From NCBI RefSeq assembly GCF_003425985.1, contig NZ_CP022985.1, positions 4,014,001-4,078,000 of the forward strand: a stretch of DNA of 64,000 nucleotides. Direction: 5' to 3'. This document shows, one piece after another, positions 35,269 through 45,335 of this stretch; the first letter of the stretch is position 1, and the number at the start of each line of letters is the position of its first letter. Below the pieces are notes generated by a model. That model searched no databases. It worked only from the letters and a program-made list of their open reading frames with translations, and was not told where the DNA came from. The translations under genes and the position numbers were made by a program. This stretch comes from Mariniflexile sp. TRM1-10 (GTDB lineage: Bacteria > Bacteroidota > Bacteroidia > Flavobacteriales > Flavobacteriaceae).

Positions 35269-36738
35269 TTATTCTTTAACTAAATAGTCCATAACTTCCA
35301 TATTTTTGAGCTTATTTAAAGTATGCATTCCAATAAAACCTTTCTGAGGTAAAATTTCACTTGTTTTTTCTTCATAATAGTCTTCCTTAGTTAACAATTT
35401 AACTTCATTTATAACTATATTTTGTCCATATCCTTTCATACAATTTTGTGACACTCTTTTTAGTTTTCCGTTTTCTATAATAAACCCTCCAGCATTCCTT
35501 GCTAAACTAGCATCAGTTATTATCGGGTTTTTAATATGTGGTTTCCAATCATTTGAAAATAAATTTTTTGAGTAATAGAGGTATAGCTTCTCATTATTAT
35601 CATGTTCAAAGTCTTCTATTTTATTAGCAAAAATCCAATATAAATCATTATGATAAATCCATACTGCGTCTAATAATTTTATGTTTTCCATCAAGTTCGT
35701 TTTAAAATCCCATTTAAATGGAAATTGATTACATTCAAAAAGCTGTAACGTATTGTTTTGACTGCTTTCTGGAATCATATAATAATTATCTTCTTTAAAA
35801 AAAATGTTTGGAAAAGACAAATGGTAGTCAGTATTAATAATATCTTCTTTTCTGACAATCTCTAGATTAGAGTTTAGTTCAACACAAGATATTTTTCCTA
35901 AATTATTGCTTTTTAATTCTTCAAAATAAACAAAGAAATTTTCGTTATTTGCTTTAATTATAAAAGGATCTGCCCAAAATGATTTTTTAGGCTGCTTTAA
36001 AAGAGTTGTTTTACCATCCTTTTTAATTCCTATTTTCCAATTTAACTGTTCTTTTTTTATCTTCCTAATGAAGATTTTAAACACCAATTTTATGTAATAA
36101 ATTATAATACTAAATTTTGAAATATTTAGGTTTTCAAAAATTTTAGTATTTGGGACCGGTTCTAATTCAAAATTAGTTGCATTTTTTAAAAATTTAACTA
36201 AATAAATAGAATAGTTATGCAATATTTTATAGGTATTATTCTTTAAACCTAATTCATTTTTTAGAGCTATTCCCGAAATTTTTTGCCACTTCTCCGATTC
36301 TAAATTATTATATGCTATGCTTAATGTTACTAAGGGTTTATGTAATACTTCAGTGATAAGCTTATCCTGACTTAGTTCTAAAAGTAAAACCCCATTTTTG
36401 ACATATTCTTTTAAAGAAGTATAGTCATAATTTTTATCTTCACAAATAACCCAATCACTAAATTCCAACCCATCAACCGTATTTATTATTTTAATATTCG
36501 TGTTAATAAAGATTGTGTTTATGTCTATTAAATCTAAAGGGTTGTTTTTTAGATTACTGAATTTGCTGTCTACGTAATTAACAATAGGATTAAATAAGCA
36601 ATTATTTAGTGTTTTAACCTTTTTGTCTATTAAAATAATGATACTAACATTATCAATTTCATTGTTTATACGTTCAATGCATTTCCATATGTATAAATGA
36701 ATTTTATTTGAATTTACTATAAAAATTATTTTATTCAT
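35269..36738 (-). CDS. GINT1-like protein (predicted glycosyltransferase-associated beta-propeller)
   Basis: The C-terminal part of this 489-residue protein (from about residue 235) reads KSFWADPFIIKANNENFFVY, FFEELK-type and FPNIFFKEDNYYMIPESS segments. It resembles the five-bladed-propeller domain annotated as the glucosamine inositolphosphorylceramide transferase 1 N-terminal family. The N-terminal part (MNKIIFIVNSNKIHLYIWKC) resembles the formyltransferase-like Rossmann domain often fused to it in bacteria. The role in polysaccharide synthesis is not established; by context it acts on a sugar or lipid-linked intermediate. The gene is very AT-rich and has somewhat larger spacers (44 and 124 bp) than its neighbours. 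Confidence 0.7.
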   Translation of the reverse strand: MNKIIFIVNSNKIHLYIWKCIERINNEIDNVSIIILIDKKVKTLNNCLFNPIVNYVDSKFSNLKNNPLDLIDINTIFINTNIKIINTVDGLEFSDWVICEDKNYDYTSLKEYVKNGVLLLELSQDKLITEVLHKPLVTLSIAYNNLESEKWQKISGIALKNELGLKNNTYKILHNYSIYLVKFLKNATNFELEPVPNTKIFENLNISKFSIIIYYIKLVFKIFIRKIKKEQLNWKIGIKKDGKTTLLKQPKKSFWADPFIIKANNENFFVYFEELKSNNLGKISCVELNSNLEIVRKEDIINTDYHLSFPNIFFKEDNYYMIPESSQNNTLQLFECNQFPFKWDFKTNLMENIKLLDAVWIYHNDLYWIFANKIEDFEHDNNEKLYLYYSKNLFSNDWKPHIKNPIITDASLARNAGGFIIENGKLKRVSQNCMKGYGQNIVINEVKLLTKEDYYEEKTSEILPQKGFIGMHTLNKLKNMEVMDYLVKE

Positions 36739-36862
36739 AACTTGTTATCATTTATTGATTTAAATGAAAACCAATAGGTGTTTTTATTTTGCAAACTTTA
36801 CATTCTGTAATTTGACATTCCACAAGCATCAAAATGAAATATTTAAATTGTTTTTAAAAGAT

Positions 36863-37831
36863 TTATTCTGCAACAAATTTCCTGCATTTTTCTTTTAAAG
36901 GTTCTGCCAGTTTATGGTGCAAACCTAGATTTTTTACCATAGTATTTTTATTTATTTTACCTTCTAAGTTAAAATTAGCAGTATATTCTCCTGTCTCACT
37001 ATTAACATCGAGGCGATTGAATAATTCTAAAATACCATCAAACCTGCATGAATCTACAAATTTATCGAAACCATTTATAAAAATAACAGGTGTTCCCATA
37101 GCCAAACAAGGTAAAGCACAATGAATTCTTGAGGTAATTACCAATTTAGCTTTTGCATATTTTTTTAATACACTTTCTGCCATCTCAAATTTTTCAGCAT
37201 CAGAAATTGTATTTAAAGGTTCTTGATCTATATATATGGCACTTTTCAACAAATCTTCACTAATAAAGTTTTTAAGATGTTTGTTTTTTTTATTCAATTT
37301 AAAAGCTTTTCCGTTTAAAACACTTTTTATAGTTGACCGTAAACTGTAAAAAAGTCTTTGATTACTAGGATAGCTATACAAAGGGTCTACAATATAAATA
37401 TCGTCTCCTCTTTCAGAATCATCAACTTTATAAGAGTCTAACGTTAAAGTTAAACAACCTGTAAAGTAAGCTTCAATTCCTTTGGAATTTAGGGTATCGG
37501 CTGTGAATTGATCTCTACAGCCTATTGGCGCATACTTTTTTAGGTAAGCAATTCCTTTTTCGCTTAGCATTGCTGGTGCTGCTGTATTATTCATGTGGAA
37601 GGAAACAAATAATGGTTTGATTTTTTCTGAAGGCACCCAATTTTGAGTGTTATGTATAAACCAACCGTTCATTATTAGTTTAACAGGTTCTTCATCATAG
37701 TCAGCTAAAGATTCTCGATCTACATATTTATCAACTTTAGGTAAAAATTGTTTAGCTGCTAAACTTTGAATATTATCACCAACATTGAAATATTTTTGAT
37801 TTTCTATGTAGTTAAGTAAACCGTATTTCAT
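36863..37831 (-). CDS. Polysaccharide pyruvyl transferase family protein
   Basis: This 322-residue protein of the PF04230 type has NVGDNIQSLAAKQFLP near the start, CRDQFTADTLNSKGI, FTGCLTLTL and the C-terminal LVITSRIHCALPCLAMGTPVIFIN with the conserved R-x-H. Members transfer pyruvate from phosphoenolpyruvate to form ketals on sugars, although several act differently. It overlaps the PP-loop gene by 4 bp. Confidence 0.87.
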   Translation of the reverse strand: MKYGLLNYIENQKYFNVGDNIQSLAAKQFLPKVDKYVDRESLADYDEEPVKLIMNGWFIHNTQNWVPSEKIKPLFVSFHMNNTAAPAMLSEKGIAYLKKYAPIGCRDQFTADTLNSKGIEAYFTGCLTLTLDSYKVDDSERGDDIYIVDPLYSYPSNQRLFYSLRSTIKSVLNGKAFKLNKKNKHLKNFISEDLLKSAIYIDQEPLNTISDAEKFEMAESVLKKYAKAKLVITSRIHCALPCLAMGTPVIFINGFDKFVDSCRFDGILELFNRLDVNSETGEYTANFNLEGKINKNTMVKNLGLHHKLAEPLKEKCRKFVAE

Positions 37832-39102
37832 AATTTTATTTTTTTATATAATGTAGTTAACCAAGGATATTTGTTTCTTAAAACAAATTTAAATTTTTCA
37901 GTGAATCTCTTTGGACTGTTTATTTTACTTTGCATAAGCTTATCCAGTTCGCTATTTCTTATTCTATCTAGTTGTTTGTTTTCTATTTCTTTGTTTTCAA
38001 AAACAAAAAAATTATTTGTGGCTTTGGCCTTTTCCATTAATTCTTGCCAAAAATATTGCATACCAGTACTAGCTCCGTACTGATTTAATATTTTAAAAAT
38101 ATTCTCGTATATATTTTTGTCGACAGAAAACCCATAATTATTAGGGTTTTCACCATTCAAAATAATTCCTAATATGGTCCTGAAACATTTTTCACAATTG
38201 CTACAATTAAATCCACTTCTTAGTTCAGAATAACATACTCGTAAATTAAATTGATTGTTTGTATCAATAGAAAACTTAGTAATTAAATCGACTTTGTCTT
38301 GTCGTTTAAGTTCATAGCCGTCATGATGCACCTGAATACCTGCCCAACTAATTTTTTCATCTATTTGCGGAGTTGAACCCCATGCTATATCTATTTCTTT
38401 GGTATATGAAGAAGCGATGTAGATGTTTTTATATGAATTTAGATAAGAAATTGGAGCGATAGAACCAATTAAGGAAAATCCGTGTTGCACAATTCCCCAC
38501 CAGCCAATGTCTTTAAGCAATAATTCTACTTGATAAGTATAAAACTCTCTTACATTGGTTTCTATGTATTCTTTTTTGTTTTCCTTTAAAAGCGATTCGT
38601 TTTCTATAAAAGACGTAAAACTTTTCCATTGCGATTCATCTTTTATTTCTATATCAGCACCTAAGATAGTGATCAAATCCGGTGTTTGCTCATGGGTTCT
38701 GATGTAGGTAGCATATGCGTCCACACCACCACTGAACAACATGGCTGTTTTATTTCCCTCAATATGATTGGATACTAATTTTTGGGAATGTAAATTGCCT
38801 AACAACTCATAATCTGAAAATTGTTTTTGAAATTCAGCTTTGACTTTTATGACCGCATTATAAAAATCGTCATCCAACTCTGGCACTTCAATATCAAAAT
38901 TAGCAAACCAAGAAATAGGTAATACATTTGAAAGGAAGGGAATTATTAAGATACTTAAAGGCACCTGACTGACATCAACATTGTATTTTGCGTAAAGCAG
39001 ATGTTCTTTGCTGAAATATTTTTTTATAGTATCATGAACAGAATAATCATATATGACTTTCCTTCCGTTATCAGTAAATTTTATTTTATTTAATGTTAGC
39101 AT
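37828..39102 (-). CDS. QueC-like PP-loop ATPase of unknown role in the capsule operon
   Basis: This 424-residue protein has a PP-loop SGGVDAYATY (around residue 128) and near the C terminus CSNCEKCFRTILG, a CxxCxxC cluster like the zinc site of QueC. These two features suggest an N-type ATP pyrophosphatase that activates a carbonyl or carboxylate as an adenylate. It is much longer than QueC (about 220-230 residues) and has an extra N-terminal region. It is tightly coupled to the pyruvyl transferase (4 bp overlap) and to Wzx (1 bp overlap), so a role in making or modifying a sugar is likely. It does not look like the WbpG-type sugar amidotransferases. Confidence 0.6.
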   Translation of the reverse strand: MLTLNKIKFTDNGRKVIYDYSVHDTIKKYFSKEHLLYAKYNVDVSQVPLSILIIPFLSNVLPISWFANFDIEVPELDDDFYNAVIKVKAEFQKQFSDYELLGNLHSQKLVSNHIEGNKTAMLFSGGVDAYATYIRTHEQTPDLITILGADIEIKDESQWKSFTSFIENESLLKENKKEYIETNVREFYTYQVELLLKDIGWWGIVQHGFSLIGSIAPISYLNSYKNIYIASSYTKEIDIAWGSTPQIDEKISWAGIQVHHDGYELKRQDKVDLITKFSIDTNNQFNLRVCYSELRSGFNCSNCEKCFRTILGIILNGENPNNYGFSVDKNIYENIFKILNQYGASTGMQYFWQELMEKAKATNNFFVFENKEIENKQLDRIRNSELDKLMQSKINSPKRFTEKFKFVLRNKYPWLTTLYKKIKL

Positions 39103-40628
39103 TATAATTTAAATTTTTTTAGAACTGGTGCTATTGAACTTTTGAACAATTCTTTTTCAAAATTGATAAGACCAAAGTTATACATTAAAAGCGCATACAT
39201 GACGGAATAACATATAGCTTTAACAGCGAAACTAATCCAACCAGCGCCAGGTATTAAATTTATTAAATAGCCTAAACTAATTATTATTATGACCATGAGT
39301 ATGGTTTTGTGAAATAATTCTTTAAAAAATCGAATAATATTAAGTCCTATTACTTTATGGTAATAAAAATTCATAACATTTTGCACGATAAACCAACCTG
39401 TAACCGTACCCGTAATCATGCCTAGAGCTCCATAGGTTTTTGCTAAAAAAGCCCCTAAAACAACCCCTAAAAACAAAAACGACAGGTACAAAATAGCTTT
39501 AAATGACAATTTATTTTTGGCTTCTAGAATTGAATTTCCGAACCCTTGAACCAAAGGTAGGGTATAGGCTATCATTATCAATAAGGCTATTAACCACGTT
39601 TCGTGGCTACCTTCAACACCTAATTCCTTACCAACCCATAAATAGACAAATTGATTTCCAAATAGTAAAAATGCACCAAAAATGTACATGAGTACTATAA
39701 ATGATATGCGGCCAATTTTAATCATCATGGATGTTAATTCTTCGCCAGTGGCATTGCCCACGGTCATTTTGGTGGCACGGGGTAAAAACACGCTGGATAT
39801 GGCAGTTGAAAACGACCCATAATAGGTGCCCAGTACAATGCCAATACCGTATATGGTAAGCACTTCAGGTAAAGCGATGCTTCCTAAAATCCAGTGACCT
39901 GCTTTCCATTGGAACATGCTTACCAGTGCGAATACAAAAATCCAAAGGGAATAGCCAAAAATTTGCTTTACATATTTTAGTTTAAACTCATGTAATTTGA
40001 ATCGAACCTTTAGATGAAAAAATACAAAATATATTTCGACTATTAAAAAAAGCACATTAAATACCGTATCGATTACTACAAGTGCAATGGCTTTTCCTCC
40101 TAATGTTAATACAGCCACGACCGTTATGGTTCGTAAAATATAGCGGATGATATTAACTGTTTTGGGAAATACAAAAACTTCATAGCCATAGCAAATACCT
40201 GTAAAACTGCCTCCCGGTAAGCCAATGGCTAAATTGCAAATAAGGAGTATAAAAATGGTTTTGGCAATGCGGAGCTCCTCGGCATTCATTTTTGTAAAGT
40301 AGGTATCTATATGGCCATAAAATAGAACCCCAATAAGCACCACTGTTAATGAAATGGCCCCATAAATAAGCATGGTGGTTGCCAAAAAGTTTTCTTCGCC
40401 TTTTCTGTCTTTCTCGGCTTTGTATTTAGCTACAAACCGAACGATGGTATTGTTAAGCCCTAAGTCCAATACCGAAATGGTACCAACAAGTGCCCCAATA
40501 GCGGTATAAATTCCATACTCGGCTTTGCCGATATGGTTTAAAATAAATGGTGTGATAAAAAGCCCTACTACATTGGTTAAAAATATAGTGGTGTAATTTA
40601 ATAAGGCTCCTTTTTTTATTTGACTCAC
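39102..40628 (-). CDS. wzx: Wzx-type oligosaccharide flippase (MATE/MOP superfamily)
   Basis: This 508-residue protein has 12-14 predicted hydrophobic helices. Its N terminus, KKGALLNYTTIFLTNVVGLFITPFIL, is typical of polysaccharide transporter PF01943/PF13440 proteins, followed by GKAEYGIYTAIGALVGTISVLDLG. It would flip undecaprenyl-linked repeat units to the periplasm, where the EpsG-type polymerase acts. Confidence 0.92.
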   Translation of the reverse strand: MSQIKKGALLNYTTIFLTNVVGLFITPFILNHIGKAEYGIYTAIGALVGTISVLDLGLNNTIVRFVAKYKAEKDRKGEENFLATTMLIYGAISLTVVLIGVLFYGHIDTYFTKMNAEELRIAKTIFILLICNLAIGLPGGSFTGICYGYEVFVFPKTVNIIRYILRTITVVAVLTLGGKAIALVVIDTVFNVLFLIVEIYFVFFHLKVRFKLHEFKLKYVKQIFGYSLWIFVFALVSMFQWKAGHWILGSIALPEVLTIYGIGIVLGTYYGSFSTAISSVFLPRATKMTVGNATGEELTSMMIKIGRISFIVLMYIFGAFLLFGNQFVYLWVGKELGVEGSHETWLIALLIMIAYTLPLVQGFGNSILEAKNKLSFKAILYLSFLFLGVVLGAFLAKTYGALGMITGTVTGWFIVQNVMNFYYHKVIGLNIIRFFKELFHKTILMVIIIISLGYLINLIPGAGWISFAVKAICYSVMYALLMYNFGLINFEKELFKSSIAPVLKKFKL

Positions 40629-40659
40629 AGTATGGCGATTTGGTTTTTATTTGTGTTGC

Positions 40660-41940
40660 TTAAAGCCTTCCGCTTACCGCTTCGGTTAAAACCCCTTTCA
40701 CATCGTATAGGATGCCGTTGGGGGTCAAGAGGTCTTTAAGGTTGATGCTTAAAAATTCTTGATGTGCTACGGTTAGGATGATGGCATCGTATTGGGTATT
40801 GGGTAACTGGGTTTTGGTTTCAAGGTTGTATTCATGCATGACTTCTTCGGGGTTTGCCCAAGGGTCATAAATGGTTAGGTTGGTGCTATAACTCTTAAGT
40901 TCGTGAATGACATCGACAACTTTGGTGTTTCGCACGTCGGGGCAGTTTTCCTTAAAGGTGATGCCCAACACCAATATGTTGGCGCCTTTGATGCGGATAT
41001 CGTTTTGTAGCATGAGTTTTATAACTTGCCCGGCTACATATTGTCCCATACCATCATTAACGCGTCGCCCTGCCAAAATAATCTCTGAGTGGTATCCCAC
41101 TTCCTGGGCTTTTTGTGCTAAATAATAAGGATCGACCCCAATGCAATGTCCGCCTACCAAACCTGGTTTGAATGGTAAAAAGTTCCATTTGGTGCCTGCG
41201 GCTTCCAATACGGCATGGGTATCGATATCCATGAGATTGAAAATTTTTGCCAATTCGTTTACAAAGGCGATGTTTATATCACGCTGTGAATTTTCAATGA
41301 CTTTTGCTGCTTCTGCCACCTTGATAGTAGGGGCTAAGTGGGTGCCTGCCGTAATAACGGAAGCGTATAGGGTGTCTACTTTTTTACCAATTTCCGGGGT
41401 GGAACCCGCCGTGACTTTTAATATTTTATCGACGGTATGTAGTTTATCGCCCGGATTGATACGCTCGGGGGAATAGCCTGCAAAAAAATCGACGTTAAAT
41501 GTTAAACCGCTTACTTTTTCCAGTATTGGCACGCATTCATCTTCTGTAGCCCCAGGGAATACAGTGGATTCATAAATTACAATATCACCTTGTTTAAGGA
41601 CTTTGCCCACGGTTTCGCTGGATTTGTATAGGGGTGTTAAATCGGGGCGGTTGTTTTTATCAATGGGGGTGGGCACTGTTACCACATAGTAGTTGCAGTC
41701 TTTAATAGCGTTTATATCTGTTGAACAAAATAGACCGTTTTCGTTATTGTTTGTGTTTTTTATAACTGCTTTAAGGATATCTTGTTCTACTTCTAGGGTG
41801 ACGTCGTTGCCTTCTTGTAGTTGGTCAATTCTTTTTTGATTGATGTCGAAACCTACTACATTGTATTTTGTGGCAAAGAGTCTTGCAAGTGGTAAGCCCA
41901 CGTAGCCTAAGCCTATGATTGCGATTTTGATAGTTTTCAT
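40660..41940 (-). CDS. UDP-HexNAc 6-dehydrogenase (WbpO/TviB type)
   Basis: This 426-residue protein has the NAD Rossmann motif [82 protein letters not shown] and the catalytic-Cys motif [15 protein letters not shown]. Among the UDP-sugar dehydrogenases this pattern ([25 protein letters not shown]) is that of the WbpO/TviB/CapL group that oxidises UDP-GlcNAc or UDP-GalNAc to the uronic acid. It lies in the same operon as a WbpP/TviC-like epimerase, so UDP-GalNAcA is the expected product. Confidence 0.9.
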   Translation of the reverse strand: MKTIKIAIIGLGYVGLPLARLFATKYNVVGFDINQKRIDQLQEGNDVTLEVEQDILKAVIKNTNNNENGLFCSTDINAIKDCNYYVVTVPTPIDKNNRPDLTPLYKSSETVGKVLKQGDIVIYESTVFPGATEDECVPILEKVSGLTFNVDFFAGYSPERINPGDKLHTVDKILKVTAGSTPEIGKKVDTLYASVITAGTHLAPTIKVAEAAKVIENSQRDINIAFVNELAKIFNLMDIDTHAVLEAAGTKWNFLPFKPGLVGGHCIGVDPYYLAQKAQEVGYHSEIILAGRRVNDGMGQYVAGQVIKLMLQNDIRIKGANILVLGITFKENCPDVRNTKVVDVIHELKSYSTNLTIYDPWANPEEVMHEYNLETKTQLPNTQYDAIILTVAHQEFLSINLKDLLTPNGILYDVKGVLTEAVSGRL

Positions 41941-42453
41941 TTCTTGGTTATGGGTTTTTGGTTCTAGGTTTAAGGTTCTCGATACGATTTTCTCATACTT
42001 CGAAAATCACTCGAACTGACATTTGTTATTGATTATTTACTATTGATTATTGTTTATTGTTTATTCGGTTATTAACAACTAACTGTTGGCTACTAGCCAT
42101 TTACTGTTTTTATTGATTATTGATTATTGATTATTTTTTATTGTTTATTTGTTAACTTTTGAACAACTTCTGATTCATAATTCTTAATTTGAATTGTCTA
42201 CTGCTTACTGCCTATTTTATAATGTTTATTCGTTGATTCGTTTATTTGTTAACCTTTGAACAACTTCTAATTCTTAATCCATAATTCATAATTCTTAATT
42301 TGAATTGCCTACTGCTTATTTACTAGGTCTTCGACTTTAGTTTATCTTGAGCGCAGTCGAAAGGCTCAGACTGACATTTGTTATTGATTATTTTCTATTT
42401 ACTATTGATTTGTCTATTTGTTTGACCATCAACTAACAACTAACCCCCAACAC
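41941..42453. repeat. Repeat-filled spacer inside the capsule operon
   Basis: It contains a family A element at 41974-42020, TTGTTTA twice at 42050-42063, TTGATTA three times at 42113-42133, further heptamer words, and a family B element with its own inverted half at 42328-42376. No gene is seen. It separates the epimerase gene from the rest of the operon. Confidence 0.75.
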
Positions 42454-43452
42454 CTACTTCAAATGTTCCCAGTACCAAGTAACGGCTTCCTTGAGTCCGT
42501 TTTTGATATCGTATTTGGGGTTGTAATTTAGTAAGTTTTTGGCTTTGTCTATAGAGGCTAACGAGTGGGGGATGTCTCCCATTCTGTTATCTCGATGTTT
42601 TATTTCAATAGTACTTATAGCGTTATCGAAGTTCGATAAATACGTTTTTAATAGGGTCGCTAATTCCAAAAGTGTGGTGCGCTCTCCATAGGCTACATTA
42701 TATACGGTATTTAAAGCGTCTTTATTGGTGGTCGTTAAGGCATTCAGATTCATTTGTACGACATTATCAATATAGGTAAAATCCCTGGAATAGCTTCCAT
42801 CGCCATTGATAATGGGGGATTCATGGTTTATAAATTGCTGTACAAATTTTGGTATGACCGCCGCATAGGCGCCATCGGGGTCTTGTCTTTTTCCAAAAAC
42901 ATTAAAATATCTTAAACCAATGGTATCGAAATTATAGGTGGTGTGGAAAATATCGGCATATAATTCGTTTACATATTTGGTTATGGCGTAAGGGGAAAGT
43001 GGCTTTCCTATAGTGTCTTCTACTTTTGGCAAGGCTTCATGATCGCCATAGGTTGATGAACTTGCTGCATAAACAAAGCGTTTAACGCCTGCATCCCTAG
43101 CTGCGACCAGCATATTTAAAAACCCAGATACGTTCACATCGTTGGTTGTGATAGGATCGTTAATGGATCGTGGTACTGAACCTAAGGCTGCTTGGTGTAA
43201 CACATAATCTACCTGGGTACAGGCTTTTTTGCAATCTTCTAGATTTCTTATGTCGCCTTCCATCAATTGGAAAAGACTGTTTTGGAGAAAGGGTTTGATG
43301 TTGTCTAATTTTCCTGTTGAAAAATTATCCAGACAAACGACTTCTATCTTGTGTTTAAGTAGGGTTTCACATAGATTGGACCCTATAAAACCTGCTCCGC
43401 CAGTAATAAGAACACGTTTATTACTTAGTATTTTTAATTGTTGTTCGGTCAT
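42454..43452 (-). CDS. UDP-N-acetylglucosamine 4-epimerase (WbpP/TviC type)
   Basis: This 332-residue extended SDR has GGAGFIGSNLCETLL, the NAD-binding motif, the substrate segment QAALGSVPRSINDP, the catalytic ASSSTYGDHEALPK and YAITKYVNELY (Y-x3-K), and LRYFNVFGKRQDPDGAYAAVIP. The GSVPRSI and YAAVIP patterns are diagnostic for the WbpP/TviC group, which interconverts UDP-GlcNAc and UDP-GalNAc. Combined with the dehydrogenase downstream it gives UDP-GalNAcA as in Vi antigen synthesis. Confidence 0.92.
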   Translation of the reverse strand: MTEQQLKILSNKRVLITGGAGFIGSNLCETLLKHKIEVVCLDNFSTGKLDNIKPFLQNSLFQLMEGDIRNLEDCKKACTQVDYVLHQAALGSVPRSINDPITTNDVNVSGFLNMLVAARDAGVKRFVYAASSSTYGDHEALPKVEDTIGKPLSPYAITKYVNELYADIFHTTYNFDTIGLRYFNVFGKRQDPDGAYAAVIPKFVQQFINHESPIINGDGSYSRDFTYIDNVVQMNLNALTTTNKDALNTVYNVAYGERTTLLELATLLKTYLSNFDNAISTIEIKHRDNRMGDIPHSLASIDKAKNLLNYNPKYDIKNGLKEAVTWYWEHLK

Positions 43453-43673
43453 TTTTAGATTTGGAATGATTAATAGCTGGGCAAAGATTGTAAAAATATA
43501 TTTAGATATGTTAACTATTATATCAATGTTATGATTTTTCCGATGAAATTCAGATTTTGGTTGTTGGATGGCTTTTGGTGGTGGGGTTTTGTTGTTTAAT
43601 CGTTGAATTGGTTAATTGGGTGTTGACCATTCACTATTCACTATTGACTATTTATTATTGGCTATTGTTTATT

Positions 43674-44493
43674 GGTTAGGTCTTGAATCTTGTGTCTTGG
43701 GTCTTGGGCGTACTCTTAACTCATAACTCATAACTTTTAACTTCTGGCTTATTTACTTTTAGGTACGGTTCTCGATACGCTGCGCACTCGAACTGACAAG
43801 CTGGGTCTTGGATTTTTGATTAACGATTAACGATTGATGATTTTTGAATTTTAGACTTTTTTAAATTGGCTGTTGACCACTAAACTATTGGCTATTGTTT
43901 ATTGATTAGGTCTTCGACTGCGCTCAGACTGACATGGAGGTTGTTATTGTTGAATCGTTGAATTGTTTAATTGGTTGTTCACTACTAACTATTGTTTATT
44001 GACTAATGACTAATGACTATTGTTTATTGGTTAGGTCTTGTATCTTGTATCTTGGGTCTTGGGCGTACTCTTAACTCATAACTCATAACTTTTAACTTCT
44101 GGCTTATTTACTTTTAGGTACGGTTCTCGATACGCTGCGCACTCGAACTGACAAGCTGGGTCTTGGATTTTTGATTAACGATTAACGATTGATGATTTTT
44201 GAATTTTAGACTTTTTTAAATTGGCTGTTGACCACTAAACTATTGACTATTTATTATTGGCTATTGTTTATTGATTAGGTCTTCGACTGCGCTCAGACTG
44301 ACATGGAGGTTGTTATTGTTGAATCGTTGAATTGTTTAATTGGTTGTTCACTACTAACTATTGTTTATTGGTTAGGTCTTGTATCTTGTGTCTTGGGTCT
44401 TGGGCGTACTCTTAACTCATAACTTTTAACTTCTGGTTTATTTACTTTTAGGTACGGTTCTCGATACGCTGCGCACTCGAACTGACAAGCTGG
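43674..44493 (+). repeat. Tandem composite repeat, about 350 bp per unit, 2.3 copies
   Basis: Units begin with GGTTAGGTCTTG at 43674, 44029 and 44370, so the periods are 355 and 341 bp. Each contains a TCTTGGG run, TCATAAC words, a family A element, a GATTAAC block and a family B element, in the same order. The third unit breaks off after its family A element at about 44493. Confidence 0.88.
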
Positions 44494-44522
44494 TTGGGGG
44501 TTTTGTTTTGTGAAAGTCGTTT

Positions 44523-44810
44523 TACCCTTCCGTCTTTGATTTCTTTTCGGGAAATCAAATCCACCTTCCCTTAAAAAAGGAGAAGGAGTTGTTTGTTGCT
44601 TCGATTTAAAGGTAGGCATCATCATGATATTTACCTGCCCTTTAAACTCTCCTCCTTTAAAAGGAGGAGTGGATTCGGTTTCACTAAAAGAAACCGGAGA
44701 CGAGGTGGTTTTGGTATATAAAATATTTAACCCTTCCGTCTTTGATTTCTTTCTGGGAAATCAAATCCACCTTCCCTTGAAAAAAAGGGAAGGAGTTGTT
44801 TACTGCTTTA
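44523..44810 (+). repeat. Repeat family C cluster without a nuclease gene
   Basis: Two copies of the CCCTTCCGTCTTT module (44523-44640 and 44730-44810) flank one hairpin module (44642-44712, CTCCTCCTTTAAAAGGAGGAG and the following GGTTTC/GAAACC arms). The composition is the same as around the DUF559 gene at 12651-13306, but no gene lies between. Confidence 0.8.
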
Positions 44811-45335
44811 ATTTCAATAATAGGTATAAATATAGTTATGAGGTTAGGGGGTTAATTATTAGCTTCTGGGTTTTTGATGTTCTTAACTCATAACTTTTAA
44901 CTTTTAATTCATAGCTACATCAATCGACGAGTGACCTAGTTTTTCTATAAACTTAAAGTTGCCATGTCGTTAACCGATTATAACTACTCTTTTAGCGAAT
45001 TAACTTCATTCTTGGTTTTTTGATTGAAAACAATCACTAAATTTACACCACAAAATACAAAATTGAATTGATTAATAGCATCATTAATTTAATTGTATAA
45101 ATGTTTATAATCTATTTTTAGACTCTCAATTTTAATCTATCATTAGACATATGTTAGATTATTAAAAAACATTTAGAGACAGTTATTGTTAAGCTAATAA
45201 TTAAATTTTGTTTTATGTACCATCAAAAAGAGAGTAATCAAAAAAAATGCACACCTTCTATTTACCTTGGGTTGATACCTAAGGCGGAATATTATATGCT
45301 AAATTTTGGTATTCTTTATTTAATTAAATTTAAAA

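Larger units (their letters stand above)
43453..45335. repeat. 1.9-kb repeat-only intergenic region between divergent operons
   Basis: No credible gene is seen. It comprises heptamer words (for example TCTTGTA twice then TCTTGGG twice at 44036-44063), a tandem duplication of a roughly 350-bp composite unit at 43674-44493, and repeat family C modules at 44523-44810. The last 400 bp before the aminotransferase gene are ordinary AT-rich DNA that should hold its promoter; two TAAATTTTG words (45202-45210 and 45300-45308) come close to, but do not match, the -7 consensus. Confidence 0.8.

Noticed and set aside
44365..44893. Open frames on both strands in repeat C and the tandem unit.
   Set aside because: They are translations of repeats that recur elsewhere in the window without a conserved frame.
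45290..45310. Standard -7 promoter element before the PglE-like gene.
   Set aside because: TAAATTTTG has one base too many between TA and TTTG and no TTG at the right distance.
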